Shown piece after piece: positions 7,241 through 15,034 of a DNA stretch of 27,654 nucleotides. Each line of letters begins with the position of its first letter. Position 1 is the first letter of the stretch. The notes beneath the pieces were generated by a model, which saw only the letters and a list, made by a program, of their open reading frames with translations, had not been told where the DNA came from and did not search any database. Made by a program: the position numbers and the translations under genes. The stretch covers positions 1 to 27,654 of the forward strand of contig JBOGIQ010000039.1 of the NCBI GenBank assembly GCA_050742535.1, read 5' to 3'. The stretch is from Gp6-AA40 sp050742535. GTDB taxonomy: Bacteria; Acidobacteriota; Vicinamibacteria; Vicinamibacterales; UBA2999.

Positions 7241-8353
7241 ATGCGTGCCTTCCTCTACAGGCCACAGACCGTCTTCTTCCGTCGCGCCCTGTTCCAGATA
7301 CACCTGTGGACCGGTATCGTCGCCGGCCTGTACCTCTTCGTGGTGTGCGTGACGGGGGCGGCGCTGATGTTCCGCATCGACATGCAGCGGGCGGCGCATC
7401 CGGCGCTGTTCACTCCGGGAGCCGGGCCATCCGCTCACCCGGCGACGGTGCTCGAGCAGGTGCGCGACGCCTTTCCCGCCGACGAGGTGTCCTTCGTGGA
7501 AGCGCCCTCACGCCTCCGTCCGGTCTACCTCGCGTATCTGAGACGGGGGAATGATTTCCCAGCCATCCTGGTGGATCCGTCGAGCGGGCGAGTACTGGGC
7601 GAGGTGCCGCAGCATTCGGCGATCCGCACGCTGCAGGAGCTGCACTTCGACCTGCTCGCCGGCCGGAAGGGACGCATCGCGAACGGCCTCGGCGCCGTGT
7701 TGCTCCTGATCTTGAGCCTGACAGGCGTTGTGATCTGGTGGCCCGGCGTGGCGAACTGGCGCCGGTCGCTGAAAGTGCGGTGGATGCGGAACTGGCGGCG
7801 CGTGTCGTGGGATCTGCACAGCGCGACCGGCTTCTGGACCGTCGTGCTGATCGCCATGTGGGCCGTCACCGGGATCTACTTTGCCTTTCCGGCGCAGTTC
7901 CGCGACACCGTCAACTGGATCTCTCCGCTGACGATGGTCGTGCCGCCTGCCTCAGCGCCCTCGGCGTCGAGCGTGCGTCGCCCGAGCTGGCGGGAGCTGG
8001 TGGCTCGCGCACAGCGGCAGCGGCCCGACGAGCATGTGGCGCGAATGGTTCCACCGGCGGACGAGAAGGCGGCGTTCGTCGTGATGTTTTCGAATGAGAT
8101 GCCGCTGCCCGGCGGGCGCGCAGACCTCACGCCGGTGTACGTCGATCAGTACACGGGAGCCGTGCTGAAATCGCCCGACGTCCGGCGCAGCGCCGGCGAC
8201 GTGGTGGTGGACTGGGCCGGCTGGCTGCACGTCGGCGGGTTCGGCGGCAACGGCGTCCGCGTCGCCTGGTTCCTGCTCGGCCTGGCGCCGCCGCTCCTCT
8301 TCGCCACCGGGTTCACGATGTGGTGGACGCGCGTCGTCCGGCCACGTCTTTGA
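7241..8353 (+). CDS. PepSY-associated TM protein (PiuB/FoxB-like iron-regulated membrane protein)
   Basis: This 370-aa inner-membrane protein has four membrane segments: about 17-43 (HLWTGIVAGLYLFVVCVTGA), 145-170 (GAVLLLILSLTGVVIWWPG), 190-220 (SWDLHSATGFWTVVLIAMWAVTGIY) and 330-360 (LLGLAPPLLFATGFTMWW). Between them are two periplasmic PepSY-like regions. His residues at the helix ends (H21, LHFD, DLHS, WLHVGG) are conserved in this family, whose members FoxB and PiuB are tied to reduction or uptake of iron-siderophore complexes and may bind haem. ATG 7241 gives the family-typical R-x3-Q-I-H-L-W-T-G start; the upstream GTG at 7196 adds implausible sequence. It is divergent from the receptor operon across the shared regulatory site, so a metal-reduction role in the same system is inferred. 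Confidence 0.85.
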   Translation: MRAFLYRPQTVFFRRALFQIHLWTGIVAGLYLFVVCVTGAALMFRIDMQRAAHPALFTPGAGPSAHPATVLEQVRDAFPADEVSFVEAPSRLRPVYLAYLRRGNDFPAILVDPSSGRVLGEVPQHSAIRTLQELHFDLLAGRKGRIANGLGAVLLLILSLTGVVIWWPGVANWRRSLKVRWMRNWRRVSWDLHSATGFWTVVLIAMWAVTGIYFAFPAQFRDTVNWISPLTMVVPPASAPSASSVRRPSWRELVARAQRQRPDEHVARMVPPADEKAAFVVMFSNEMPLPGGRADLTPVYVDQYTGAVLKSPDVRRSAGDVVVDWAGWLHVGGFGGNGVRVAWFLLGLAPPLLFATGFTMWWTRVVRPRL

Positions 8354-8422
8354 ATAATCAACGATCGCAGCAAGAGGGGCGAACGAGATACACGATCGGC
8401 GGCCGCGGGCGCTGCGCGCCGC

Positions 8423-8462
8423 CCCTCGACTGGGCTCGGGCGCCCTGAGCATCGTCGAAGGG
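8423..8462. repeat. Imperfect inverted repeat (CCTGAGCATCGTCGAAGGG type)
   Basis: The arm CCCTCGACTGGGCTCGGG faces CCCTGAGCATCGTCGAAGGG with a few mismatches. From memory, the right arm is a sequence that recurs as an intergenic repeat in many high-GC bacteria. Only one copy is in this window. Confidence 0.5.
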
Positions 8463-8745
8463 CGGAAATCGGTTTCCGCTCGAACTCTCACGCTGGCGCG
8501 GCGAGTAGTTGCTGATTCGCCGCCGCATCCATCGCACGGCTCAAACGCCGGTAGTACCTCGCCGCAACGAGAACGCGTTGACGGAACTCGCCGCGGAAGC
8601 CTCGCTCCACCCGATTTCCCGCTTCGCAGTACGTGGCGCTAGCTTACGCGTCCGCCGATCGGTATCTCATTCGCCTAGCGTCGATGTCAGCGACGTTGCG
8701 CGGAACCGGTACGACGGCGCACCCCGTCCGCTGAATAGCGCAACG

Positions 8746-8767
8746 CACCGCTAAAGCGGTGGCCTAC
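8746..8767 (-). repeat. GTAG/TTTA hairpin repeat, stem variant CACCGC, after CobN-like gene
   Basis: On the minus strand it reads GTAGGC, stem CACCGC, loop TTTA, GCGGTG. It lies 15 nt beyond the CobN-like stop and in the same orientation relative to that transcript as a 3' hairpin. There is no T run, so an intrinsic terminator is not proven. Confidence 0.6.
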
Positions 8768-8782
8768 GAAACGCGTACCGAC

Positions 8783-11700
8783 CTATGCGGATTTGCGCCG
8801 CCGGCCGAAACGCCACGCGACGAGCAGGCCGAGGATCGGCAGGGCAGCCGCCGCAGCCTGCCACTCCGATGGGACGGCATCGCGCCGGGCCTCGTTGCGC
8901 GGAGCGGTGGACGTCTGCCGTGCCTCCATGACCTGACCCTCGATCTGCCGCACGTTGCGGCTCGGCGCGGGCACTGCCTGAAGGCGCGCAGTAACTTGCG
9001 CGTCGTTGCTGCGGACGAAGGAGTCGAGGCGTTCGGCGCCGGCATCGATCCCTTCGCCCGTCGCCCGTTCCATCGCCTTCTGGAAACCTTCGAGCGCCGG
9101 GACCGGCACGCCCATCCTGCGGCCCTGGTCCATCACGAATTTCTGCAGCTTCGCGTTGCCGCACGTGTGCTCGGCGCAGCCGACGCCGTGGCGGTTGACG
9201 CTGCCGACGTACTCCTCGATCAGCTTCTTCTGCGTCGCCGCGTCGGCCTTCCAGTTCCCCTTGCGAACGGTCTCGAGCATGCGCGCCGTGATGTCCTGAT
9301 ACGCAAACGGTGAGCTCTTCTCGAAGAACTGCTGCATGCCGAGGTTGTGCTTGTCCTCGACGTAGACGCCGAAGGTTTCCTGCCACATGCGGTCATCGAC
9401 TGTTTCGCTGACGGTCGCGTCCCAGCCCCACAGGTACTCGACGAACTGCCGCATTTCACCCGCGCCGGCGTACCCCTCCTTCTTCATCCCCTCGATCCAG
9501 GTGGGATTGATGTAGCGCGAACGGAACTCGGTGCCGATGAACTTGTCGATCGAGGTCATCTCCGGCTTGCCGGGATCGCGCGTGTTCGTGATGACGAGCT
9601 CGGGACTCTTGTCGGTGCCGTCCACGCTGCGGATGGCGCTGGCCAGCCCGCCCATGTACATGAACATGTCGTCGTTATCGAGCGCGCCATAGAGCATCGT
9701 CGACGAACTGTGCACGATCTTCTCGGTCCCCGAGAGCGCCAGACGGAAGACGTCTTCCATCGACTCGCCCCAGAACCCGTTCCCGTAGCCATGCCCGAGC
9801 TTCTTCAGGTAGTCGTTGGCGAAGCCCTTGTCCGATTCCCACGTACCGCTCGCGGCGACGATGGTCGAGGTGTTCAGGTTGAACGTGCCGGGCGGTTCGT
9901 CGAAGATGCGCACGCCGGCACGGCGATCCGCCTCGTCGTCGGTGTAGCCGCGCTGCACGAGGATTGCCTTCGTCGAGAGGTAGTGCGTGCGCACGTAGTT
10001 TTCCGCCTCGTCCAGCGCCTTCACTTTCTGCACGGCCTTGTCCATCAACTGCGTCACGTTGTTGAACATGCCTTCGGCTGCCGAGGCGATGACGATGTCC
10101 ACGCGCGGCCGGCCGAGCCGTGCCCGCGGGATGACCTCGACGTCCACCACCTTGCCGCGCGCGTCCCATACCGGCTTGGTGCCGAGCAGATGGAAGATCT
10201 GCGACTCGAGTACCCCCTCGTGGCGCATCGTCTCGTCGCCCCAGATGACGAACGACACTTTTTCCGGATATCGCCCGTGCTGCTTGACGTGGTCGGCCAG
10301 CATCTGGTCGGCGAGCTTGATGCCCATCTGGTACGACGCCGGCTTCGGTACCTTGTCCGGATCGATGCCGTAGAAATTCTTGCCGGTCGGATACGAGTCA
10401 GGGTTGCGCAGCGGTTCGCCTCCGCTGCCCGTGGTGATGTACCGGCCACGCAGGCCGCGCATCAGGCTGTCCATCTCCCGCGGACCGGAAGCGACGATTC
10501 GCGCGTCCATGTCCGACGCGAGGACCTTGGCGTCGTTCGGCAGGAGACGCCGATCGATGCTGACAATCGCATCGACGGTGCTGTCGCGCATCGCCTTGTC
10601 CGGCGTCCGGCCGAACGTGTGGAGCCCGTAGGGAATGTTCTGACCCTTGAGCTTCAGGATGTGGTCCTGAATCTTGTGCACCGTCGCATCGTCGAGGCTG
10701 TTCGGTTTGGACAGGTCGAGGCCAAGATCCTTCGCCAGGCCGAGGGCGCTCACCTGCGTGCGGATCTGCTCGCCAACGGCGCGGGCCAGCTCCGGGTTCT
10801 TGTGGAGCGCCGTGTCGAAATCGTTGATCGCTTCGCCAAGGGCGGCGAGCTCCGGATACAGGCCACCCTTCCGGAACGGCGGGACCATATGGTCAACCAG
10901 CGCTGCCGCGCTCCGGCGCCGCGCGACGAGTCCTTCGCCGACGACGTCGACGTTGTAGATGTAGAGGTGCGGCAGGTCGCCAATCAGCGCGTCGGAGGCG
11001 TCATCCGGGGACAGGCCGGCGTCCTTGCCGTCGAGCCATTCGAGCGTTCCATGCGTGCCGACGTGCACGACCGCATGCGCCTTGAAGCCTTGGCGCAGCC
11101 ACGCGTAGGTGGCCACGTACTGATGATGCGGCGCGAGGTCCTTCGCGTGGTACATCTTCTCCGCATCCTCGCCCCAGCCGCGCGCCGGCTGCGGCAGCAG
11201 CGCGACCTTTCCGTACTGCACCGCCGGAATGATGAAGCTGCCGTTCAGCGTCATCACCTTTGACTTCGCCGGGTCGCCCCAGTCCTTGACGATCTTGGCC
11301 TTGAGCACTGGCGAGAGCGCGTTCAGCCACTTGCTGTACTCGGGGATGCCGACCCTGACGGCGCCGCCTTCGTTGACGAGTGCCTGCAGCTCGCCGGGCG
11401 CATACCCGGCGACGTTACGCGATCGAGCCAGGAGCGTTTGCAGCACGCTGGCGGCGGAGAGATCGGCCGTTCCGACGTCGTAGCCGTCCTGGCGCAGACG
11501 CTGGAGGATGTTCGACAGCGATTCGGCGACATTCAGGTAACTGGCGCCGATGTTGGCCTTGCCGGCAGGGTAGTTGTAGAAGAGGACAGCGAGCCGTTTG
11601 TCACGATTTGCCGTACTGCGCAGCGCCGCCTGACGCAGTGCGCGAGACACGGCCAGCTGGACCTGCGGCATGATCGGCCTGCGCACGATGACGCGCATGC

Positions 11701-12817
11701 CGGTGTCGATGTCCGTGATCTTCTCCTGGCTGCCGACAACTGTTGGTGCGATGGTCCCGGCCACTTCCGGGACGGCCACGTTGAAGGTGCCTTCGAAAAA
11801 CGACAGGCCCATCGCCGACTCGCGCCAGTCCTTCTCGCTGCGCCCGTACAAGCTCACAAGGTTGAGAACCGGAATATCGACCTTGCCGAGCGATTTCGCC
11901 GCGTCCGGTCCTGAGAAGTTGAAAAAGAAGCCGAGCAGTATGTCCGCGCGCGCGTTGCCCTGGCCATCCAGCAGCAGGCGCTCGGCGGCAATCTCTCCGG
12001 GGTAGCCGAAGATCGGAACGGCGTCGCCGCCCCGGCGCTCGATCTCGGCGATGACCGCGTCAATCAGTTCTGTTTCGCCGCCGTAGAAGTTCGACTTGTA
12101 GAAACCGACCGCCACCCGCGGCGCACCCGGCTTGCTCTTGCCCGCCTTCTGCTTCCAGGCGGTGAATTCCTCCCACGAGGCGAATGCCTGTCCTTCGCCG
12201 CGGTAGCCGCCGGACTTCGCGTCGGCGACGGGGTAGTAGTAGCCGAAGTCCATGCTGCGCTGAGGTGCCGGAAGAGTGAGCCCCCGGATACCGGCCTGCG
12301 TCAGCGCGTACTTCAACAGTCCGACCTGGTTGCTCTGGCCGCCGTGCCCCCAATACGTGCGGGCACGGTCGTCCCACAGCACGCCCTGTTTGATGTAGTG
12401 CTCCTTTGGCAGCAGCCCCTCGCCAACCGCCAGCACGGTCCCGCGCCGGCGCACCGCGGCAATCAGATCCAGTTTCTTCTCGGCGTTGAATCGCTCGAGC
12501 ATCTGCTGATTCATGATGTCGAGCACGAGCACCTGCGCCGCGGACACCTCGGCGACGTTCGCATCCGCGAGCATCGACTCGGTGAGGAAGCTGATGGCGA
12601 CGCGATCGCGCAAATCCGGCCGTTCGCGCAGCAGTGCCTTGTAGGCCTTCAGGGTGCCGCTGATGTTTCCATCGGAAAACAGATAGGCGACGCGCACGCG
12701 CGGCACGCCGGAGGACTTTTCGTAGTGTCCGCCTTCAGGCGGACCCGACCGCTGCGCGGACGGTGCGGCCACCGCGGCGAGCGCGACGGCAAGGACGAAG
12801 CTAACGAGCCGTCTCAT
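8783..12817 (-). CDS. Exported, membrane-anchored CobN-like chelatase (HmuS-like)
   Basis: The protein is 1344 aa and belongs to the CobN/BchH family. Its hallmark block is at about residues 583-660: VHVGTHGTLEW (H585, H589), then AGLSPDD, IGDLPHLYIYNVD, VGEGLVARRRSAAALVDHMVPPF. Unlike cytoplasmic CobN, it begins with a signal peptide (residues 1-21, VAAPSA) and ends with a membrane helix and basic tail (about 1321-1344, ALPILGLLVAWRFGRRRKSA), so the chelatase body should sit in the periplasm, anchored at its C-terminus. ATG 12817 was chosen because GGAGG lies 6 nt upstream and the signal peptide starts there. It overlaps the DUF2149 gene by 17 nt. No CobS/CobT ATPase is nearby. The layout matches HmuS, the CobN-like dechelatase of Bacteroidota hmu loci, so removal of metal from haem or a corrinoid is inferred. 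Residues 25-32 are encoded by a hairpin repeat. Confidence 0.85.
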   Translation of the reverse strand: MRRLVSFVLAVALAAVAAPSAQRSGPPEGGHYEKSSGVPRVRVAYLFSDGNISGTLKAYKALLRERPDLRDRVAISFLTESMLADANVAEVSAAQVLVLDIMNQQMLERFNAEKKLDLIAAVRRRGTVLAVGEGLLPKEHYIKQGVLWDDRARTYWGHGGQSNQVGLLKYALTQAGIRGLTLPAPQRSMDFGYYYPVADAKSGGYRGEGQAFASWEEFTAWKQKAGKSKPGAPRVAVGFYKSNFYGGETELIDAVIAEIERRGGDAVPIFGYPGEIAAERLLLDGQGNARADILLGFFFNFSGPDAAKSLGKVDIPVLNLVSLYGRSEKDWRESAMGLSFFEGTFNVAVPEVAGTIAPTVVGSQEKITDIDTGMRVIVRRPIMPQVQLAVSRALRQAALRSTANRDKRLAVLFYNYPAGKANIGASYLNVAESLSNILQRLRQDGYDVGTADLSAASVLQTLLARSRNVAGYAPGELQALVNEGGAVRVGIPEYSKWLNALSPVLKAKIVKDWGDPAKSKVMTLNGSFIIPAVQYGKVALLPQPARGWGEDAEKMYHAKDLAPHHQYVATYAWLRQGFKAHAVVHVGTHGTLEWLDGKDAGLSPDDASDALIGDLPHLYIYNVDVVGEGLVARRRSAAALVDHMVPPFRKGGLYPELAALGEAINDFDTALHKNPELARAVGEQIRTQVSALGLAKDLGLDLSKPNSLDDATVHKIQDHILKLKGQNIPYGLHTFGRTPDKAMRDSTVDAIVSIDRRLLPNDAKVLASDMDARIVASGPREMDSLMRGLRGRYITTGSGGEPLRNPDSYPTGKNFYGIDPDKVPKPASYQMGIKLADQMLADHVKQHGRYPEKVSFVIWGDETMRHEGVLESQIFHLLGTKPVWDARGKVVDVEVIPRARLGRPRVDIVIASAAEGMFNNVTQLMDKAVQKVKALDEAENYVRTHYLSTKAILVQRGYTDDEADRRAGVRIFDEPPGTFNLNTSTIVAASGTWESDKGFANDYLKKLGHGYGNGFWGESMEDVFRLALSGTEKIVHSSSTMLYGALDNDDMFMYMGGLASAIRSVDGTDKSPELVITNTRDPGKPEMTSIDKFIGTEFRSRYINPTWIEGMKKEGYAGAGEMRQFVEYLWGWDATVSETVDDRMWQETFGVYVEDKHNLGMQQFFEKSSPFAYQDITARMLETVRKGNWKADAATQKKLIEEYVGSVNRHGVGCAEHTCGNAKLQKFVMDQGRRMGVPVPALEGFQKAMERATGEGIDAGAERLDSFVRSNDAQVTARLQAVPAPSRNVRQIEGQVMEARQTSTAPRNEARRDAVPSEWQAAAAALPILGLLVAWRFGRRRKSA
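12722..12745 (+). repeat. GTAG/TTCA hairpin repeat inside the CobN-like coding sequence
   Basis: This copy is identical over 24 nt to copy 1 at 3115-3138. It lies in frame in the CobN-like gene, where it encodes GPPEGGHY directly after the predicted signal-peptide cleavage site, and it leaves the frame intact. Confidence 0.75.
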
Positions 12818-13154
12818 CAGGTGCCTCCGGCACGTAGATGATCTGGCCATTTGCGAGCCGATAGGCGGTGCCGAGCCGCTCGCCTTCGCCGGCGGCTGTC
12901 TTGCCGGTCACCTTGTATGCAGTGATCTGCGTTCCCTTCTTCACGATGATCTCGCGCTCGCCCTGAGCGTTCGTCTTGACCATCGTCACCTCGCTGTTCT
13001 TGTCCATCAGGTCGCCCATGCGATAGACGGAAAACAGCGTCAGCATCAGACCGACGATGAAGACCACCGAGACGTCGAAGAGATTGGCGACACCGGCCAG
13101 GGGATCCTCTTCGGCGATTTCATCGGGCGACGGCAGATGAAGGAATCTCGCCAT
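12801..13154 (-). CDS. DUF2149 protein, ExbD/TolR-like single-span membrane protein (HmuV-like)
   Basis: The protein is 117 aa. A short N-terminus is followed by one membrane helix (about residues 24-44, LFDVSVVFIVGLMLTLFSVY) and a periplasmic domain. The helix carries Asp27 in the context LFDVSVVF, which lines up with the FIDVMLV and LLDVLLV segments around the essential proton-pathway Asp of ExbD and TolR. DUF2149 genes are known next to MotA/TolQ/ExbB-type genes and CobN-like genes. The start ATG shares its A with the stop of the channel gene (TGATG), and GGAGG lies just upstream, so translation is coupled. An ExbD-like stator-rotor role for the chelatase is inferred. Confidence 0.8.
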   Translation of the reverse strand: MARFLHLPSPDEIAEEDPLAGVANLFDVSVVFIVGLMLTLFSVYRMGDLMDKNSEVTMVKTNAQGEREIIVKKGTQITAYKVTGKTAAGEGERLGTAYRLANGQIIYVPEAPDETAR

Positions 13155-13795
13155 CAGGAGGCCGCCTCCGCGACGTGCGGCTGATCGAGCTCGCGCGCGA
13201 CATGCTCCGCGAGATAGCGTTCGTCGCGCACCGTTTCGTTGACCCAGTGATGCCGGACAGCAGCGACGACGTAGGCGAGCGTCCCTGTGGCAAGGCCGAT
13301 GATGGTGCTCGTGAACGCGACCACCATCTGACCGGCCATGGCTTCCAGGTTCCCGGTTGCCATCGAGGCGAGCGACGATCCCATCGGGATCAGCGTGCCC
13401 ATCAGGCCGAGGCTCGGCCCGACCCGCACCATCGTCCGGGCAGCGTCGAGCCGCTTGCGCGCCCGGCCTTCCTGTTCCATGAGCAGGTGCGCCAGCCCTC
13501 CGTCGCCCAGGGCGCCTTCGGCACGAGCTTCGTGAATGCGTACGAGCAGCTGCCGCAGCGCCGCCGGGAGCGTGCCGACGCGCGCCGAGGGCGCGTCGAG
13601 GACACCACCACCGCGCAGCCACGCCTTGATGTCGAAGCCCCGGCGCTCGCGCCGGCGGGCGACAGCGTCGACGACACACGACCCGGCCATGAAGACAGAG
13701 GCCAGGACACACAACCAGAGCAGCGCGAAGACCGGGAAGCGCAGAACCTGGCCGAGGGCGAACAGACCATTCTCGAGCGCGGCGAGAACGGTCAT
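13154..13795 (-). CDS. MotA/TolQ/ExbB family proton channel protein (HmuU-like)
   Basis: The protein is 213 aa. TM1 lies at about residues 19-41. A cytoplasmic loop (about 45-118) is followed by the diagnostic MotA/TolQ/ExbB block at 125-180: VGPSLGLMGTLIPMGSSL, then VVAFTSTIIGLATGTLAYVV. Family members form pentameric inner-membrane proton channels that turn proton flow into mechanical work on a periplasmic partner. ATG 13795 overlaps the previous gene's stop by 4 nt (ATGA). Longer open sequence upstream is in the wrong frame for a real N-terminus. Here the partner is most likely DUF2149 rather than ExbD, with the CobN-like protein as the driven component. Confidence 0.88.
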   Translation of the reverse strand: MTVLAALENGLFALGQVLRFPVFALLWLCVLASVFMAGSCVVDAVARRRERRGFDIKAWLRGGGVLDAPSARVGTLPAALRQLLVRIHEARAEGALGDGGLAHLLMEQEGRARKRLDAARTMVRVGPSLGLMGTLIPMGSSLASMATGNLEAMAGQMVVAFTSTIIGLATGTLAYVVAAVRHHWVNETVRDERYLAEHVARELDQPHVAEAAS

Positions 13796-14376
13796 CGTCG
13801 GCTCCAGACGGAATAGAAGGCTCCGCACGACGAGGTCATGACCAGGAGGAACAGGGTCCACATCGGCAATGAGGTGGTCGCGACCCGCTCCGTCGCGGCG
13901 GCAAGATTCGTCGCGGCCTGCCAGCCGTCCATCACGCCGGGAAGAATTGCGACGCCGAGGCCAACGAGGCCGATCATCAGCATCGCTTCATCACGCAGCG
14001 GTTCGGGCGCGAATGACGCTCTCGTCCGTGCGAGCCATATCGACACCGCGACGAGCGCGATTCCCGCCACCGGCGAGACCTGTGGCGATACGCCGTACAT
14101 CTCGACGAGCGCGGCCAGCATGCCGGCAAGCACGCCGCCGAACGCGGCGATCACGAGCCGAAGCCTCGGGCGGAACAGGTACAGCGCGGCGGCCAGGGAA
14201 GTGAGCATCCCGGTCGCTGCCGCGTCGGGAACGCGTCCCGGCGACCACCACACGACCCCGGCGATCAGTCCGGTGGCAAGCGCCGCGATCGGGCGGACAT
14301 GCGCCGCCGCAGCCGTGGCAAAGACCACGGTTCCGAGGGCGCACAACATCCAGAGTGCGTGATAAGTGAGGGTCAC
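13792..14376 (-). CDS. Polytopic inner-membrane protein of the CobN-like operon (HmuT position)
   Basis: The protein is 194 aa with about six membrane segments (near residues 5-25, 29-45, 53-70, 74-98, 101-118, 130-150 and a last one at 170-190). Little of it is soluble. I recognise no catalytic motif. It is the promoter-proximal gene of the four-gene operon, and its stop overlaps the next start (ATGA). In Bacteroidota hmu loci a membrane protein of unknown function (HmuT) stands with the MotA/TolQ/ExbB and DUF2149 genes, and this gene holds that place. The GTG at 14376 has no clear ribosome site and lies only about 10 nt from the predicted transcription start. An in-frame ATG at 14349 is the alternative. 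Confidence 0.65.
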   Translation of the reverse strand: MTLTYHALWMLCALGTVVFATAAAAHVRPIAALATGLIAGVVWWSPGRVPDAAATGMLTSLAAALYLFRPRLRLVIAAFGGVLAGMLAALVEMYGVSPQVSPVAGIALVAVSIWLARTRASFAPEPLRDEAMLMIGLVGLGVAILPGVMDGWQAATNLAAATERVATTSLPMWTLFLLVMTSSCGAFYSVWSRR

Positions 14377-14392
14377 TTGGTTCGGGGCCCTA

Positions 14393-14448
14393 ATCGTAAC
14401 CGACCGGCGCGGGGCGACGTTCTGAAGAATCCCTGAACAAACCGTCAG
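14393..14448 (-). promoter_or_regulatory. Promoter B: CTGAC-N6-TTCAG-N6-TTCAG box plus TACGAT -10
   Basis: On the minus strand, 14448 to 14422 read CTGAC-GGTTTG-TTCAG-GGATTC-TTCAG, with TACGAT at 14398-14393. All three half-sites and the 24-nt offset from box end to -10 start are the same as at promoter A (7100-7155), while the spacer bases differ. The site also lies upstream of the divergent DUF6644-like pair. Confidence 0.65.
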
Positions 14449-14524
14449 ATGTTTGTGTTACGGCTTCGTCCTTTTTCGCCAGCCCGGCGTTTCTGCCTGC
14501 TCATCCGGGTAACATCGGTCGCGC

Positions 14525-15034
14525 ATGGACCCGTTCTTTCTCTGGATTGAGGGCTCGTCGGTGAGCGTCTGGATGCGCGAGGCGACCACGCTCTGGGCGT
14601 TCCCCTTTGTTCTCATCCTGCACACCGTCGGACTGGCATTCCTCGTCGGCGCCAACGTTGCCATCGACATTCGGGCGCTGGGCGGCATGCCTGGAGTACC
14701 GCTGATCACGCTGCGGCGCTACTACCGCTGGATGTGGGCCGGCTTCTGGGTCAACGCCTTCTCCGGCGTGCTGTTGCTGCTTGCGTACCCGACCAAGGCG
14801 CTGACGAATCCGCTCTTCTACGTGAAGTTGATGTTTATTGCCGTCGGTCTGGTCGTCGCGAAGGTCATCCGCGGCTATCTGATGAGCGGTGACGTTGGAG
14901 CCAACGTCGCGGCGCCGCCGCGCCTGCGCCTCCTCGCGGCGGCATCGCTGCTGATCTGGGCCGTGAGCATCACGACGGGCCGTCTGCTCGCCTATACCTG
15001 CAGCCGTCTGACGGTGGATACGACATGCGGATAG
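14525..15034 (+). CDS. DUF6644-like membrane protein, paralogue 1
   Basis: This 169-aa protein has four to five membrane helices. After an amphipathic N-terminus comes FPFVLILHTVGLAFLVG followed by D-I-R-A-L-G (about residues 27-52), then helices at about 72-88, 98-115 and 135-155, ending in TTGRLLAY. The pattern F-x4-LH-x2-G-x5-G-x5-D-x-R-x-LG and the closing GRLL recur in the next gene, so the two are diverged paralogues. The His in the first helix could be a haem or metal ligand, but this is inference. The gene is divergent from the CobN-like operon across promoter B and overlaps the next start by 10 nt. Confidence 0.7.
   Translation: MDPFFLWIEGSSVSVWMREATTLWAFPFVLILHTVGLAFLVGANVAIDIRALGGMPGVPLITLRRYYRWMWAGFWVNAFSGVLLLLAYPTKALTNPLFYVKLMFIAVGLVVAKVIRGYLMSGDVGANVAAPPRLRLLAAASLLIWAVSITTGRLLAYTCSRLTVDTTCG

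Larger units (their letters stand above)
8354..8782. other. Gene-free interval with two repeats and a possible coding relic
   Basis: These 429 nt separate PepSY (+) from the end of the CobN-like gene (-). They contain an inverted repeat of a type common in many genomes (8423-8462) and a GTAG/TTTA hairpin (8746-8767). On the minus strand, 8643 to 8488 is open for 51 codons, lacks a proper start, and has natural-looking composition near its end (VLVAARYYRRLSRAMDAA). It may be a relic of a lost gene. Confidence 0.4.

Noticed and set aside
9347..11263. Open frame of 638 codons on the plus strand inside the CobN-like gene
   Set aside because: The composition is that of an antisense shadow, and the minus strand carries the clear CobN hallmark block here.
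14510..14515. TAACAT as the -10 box for the DUF6644-like pair
   Set aside because: There is no matching -35, and the distance to the regulatory box differs from the PepSY side, so support is too weak.
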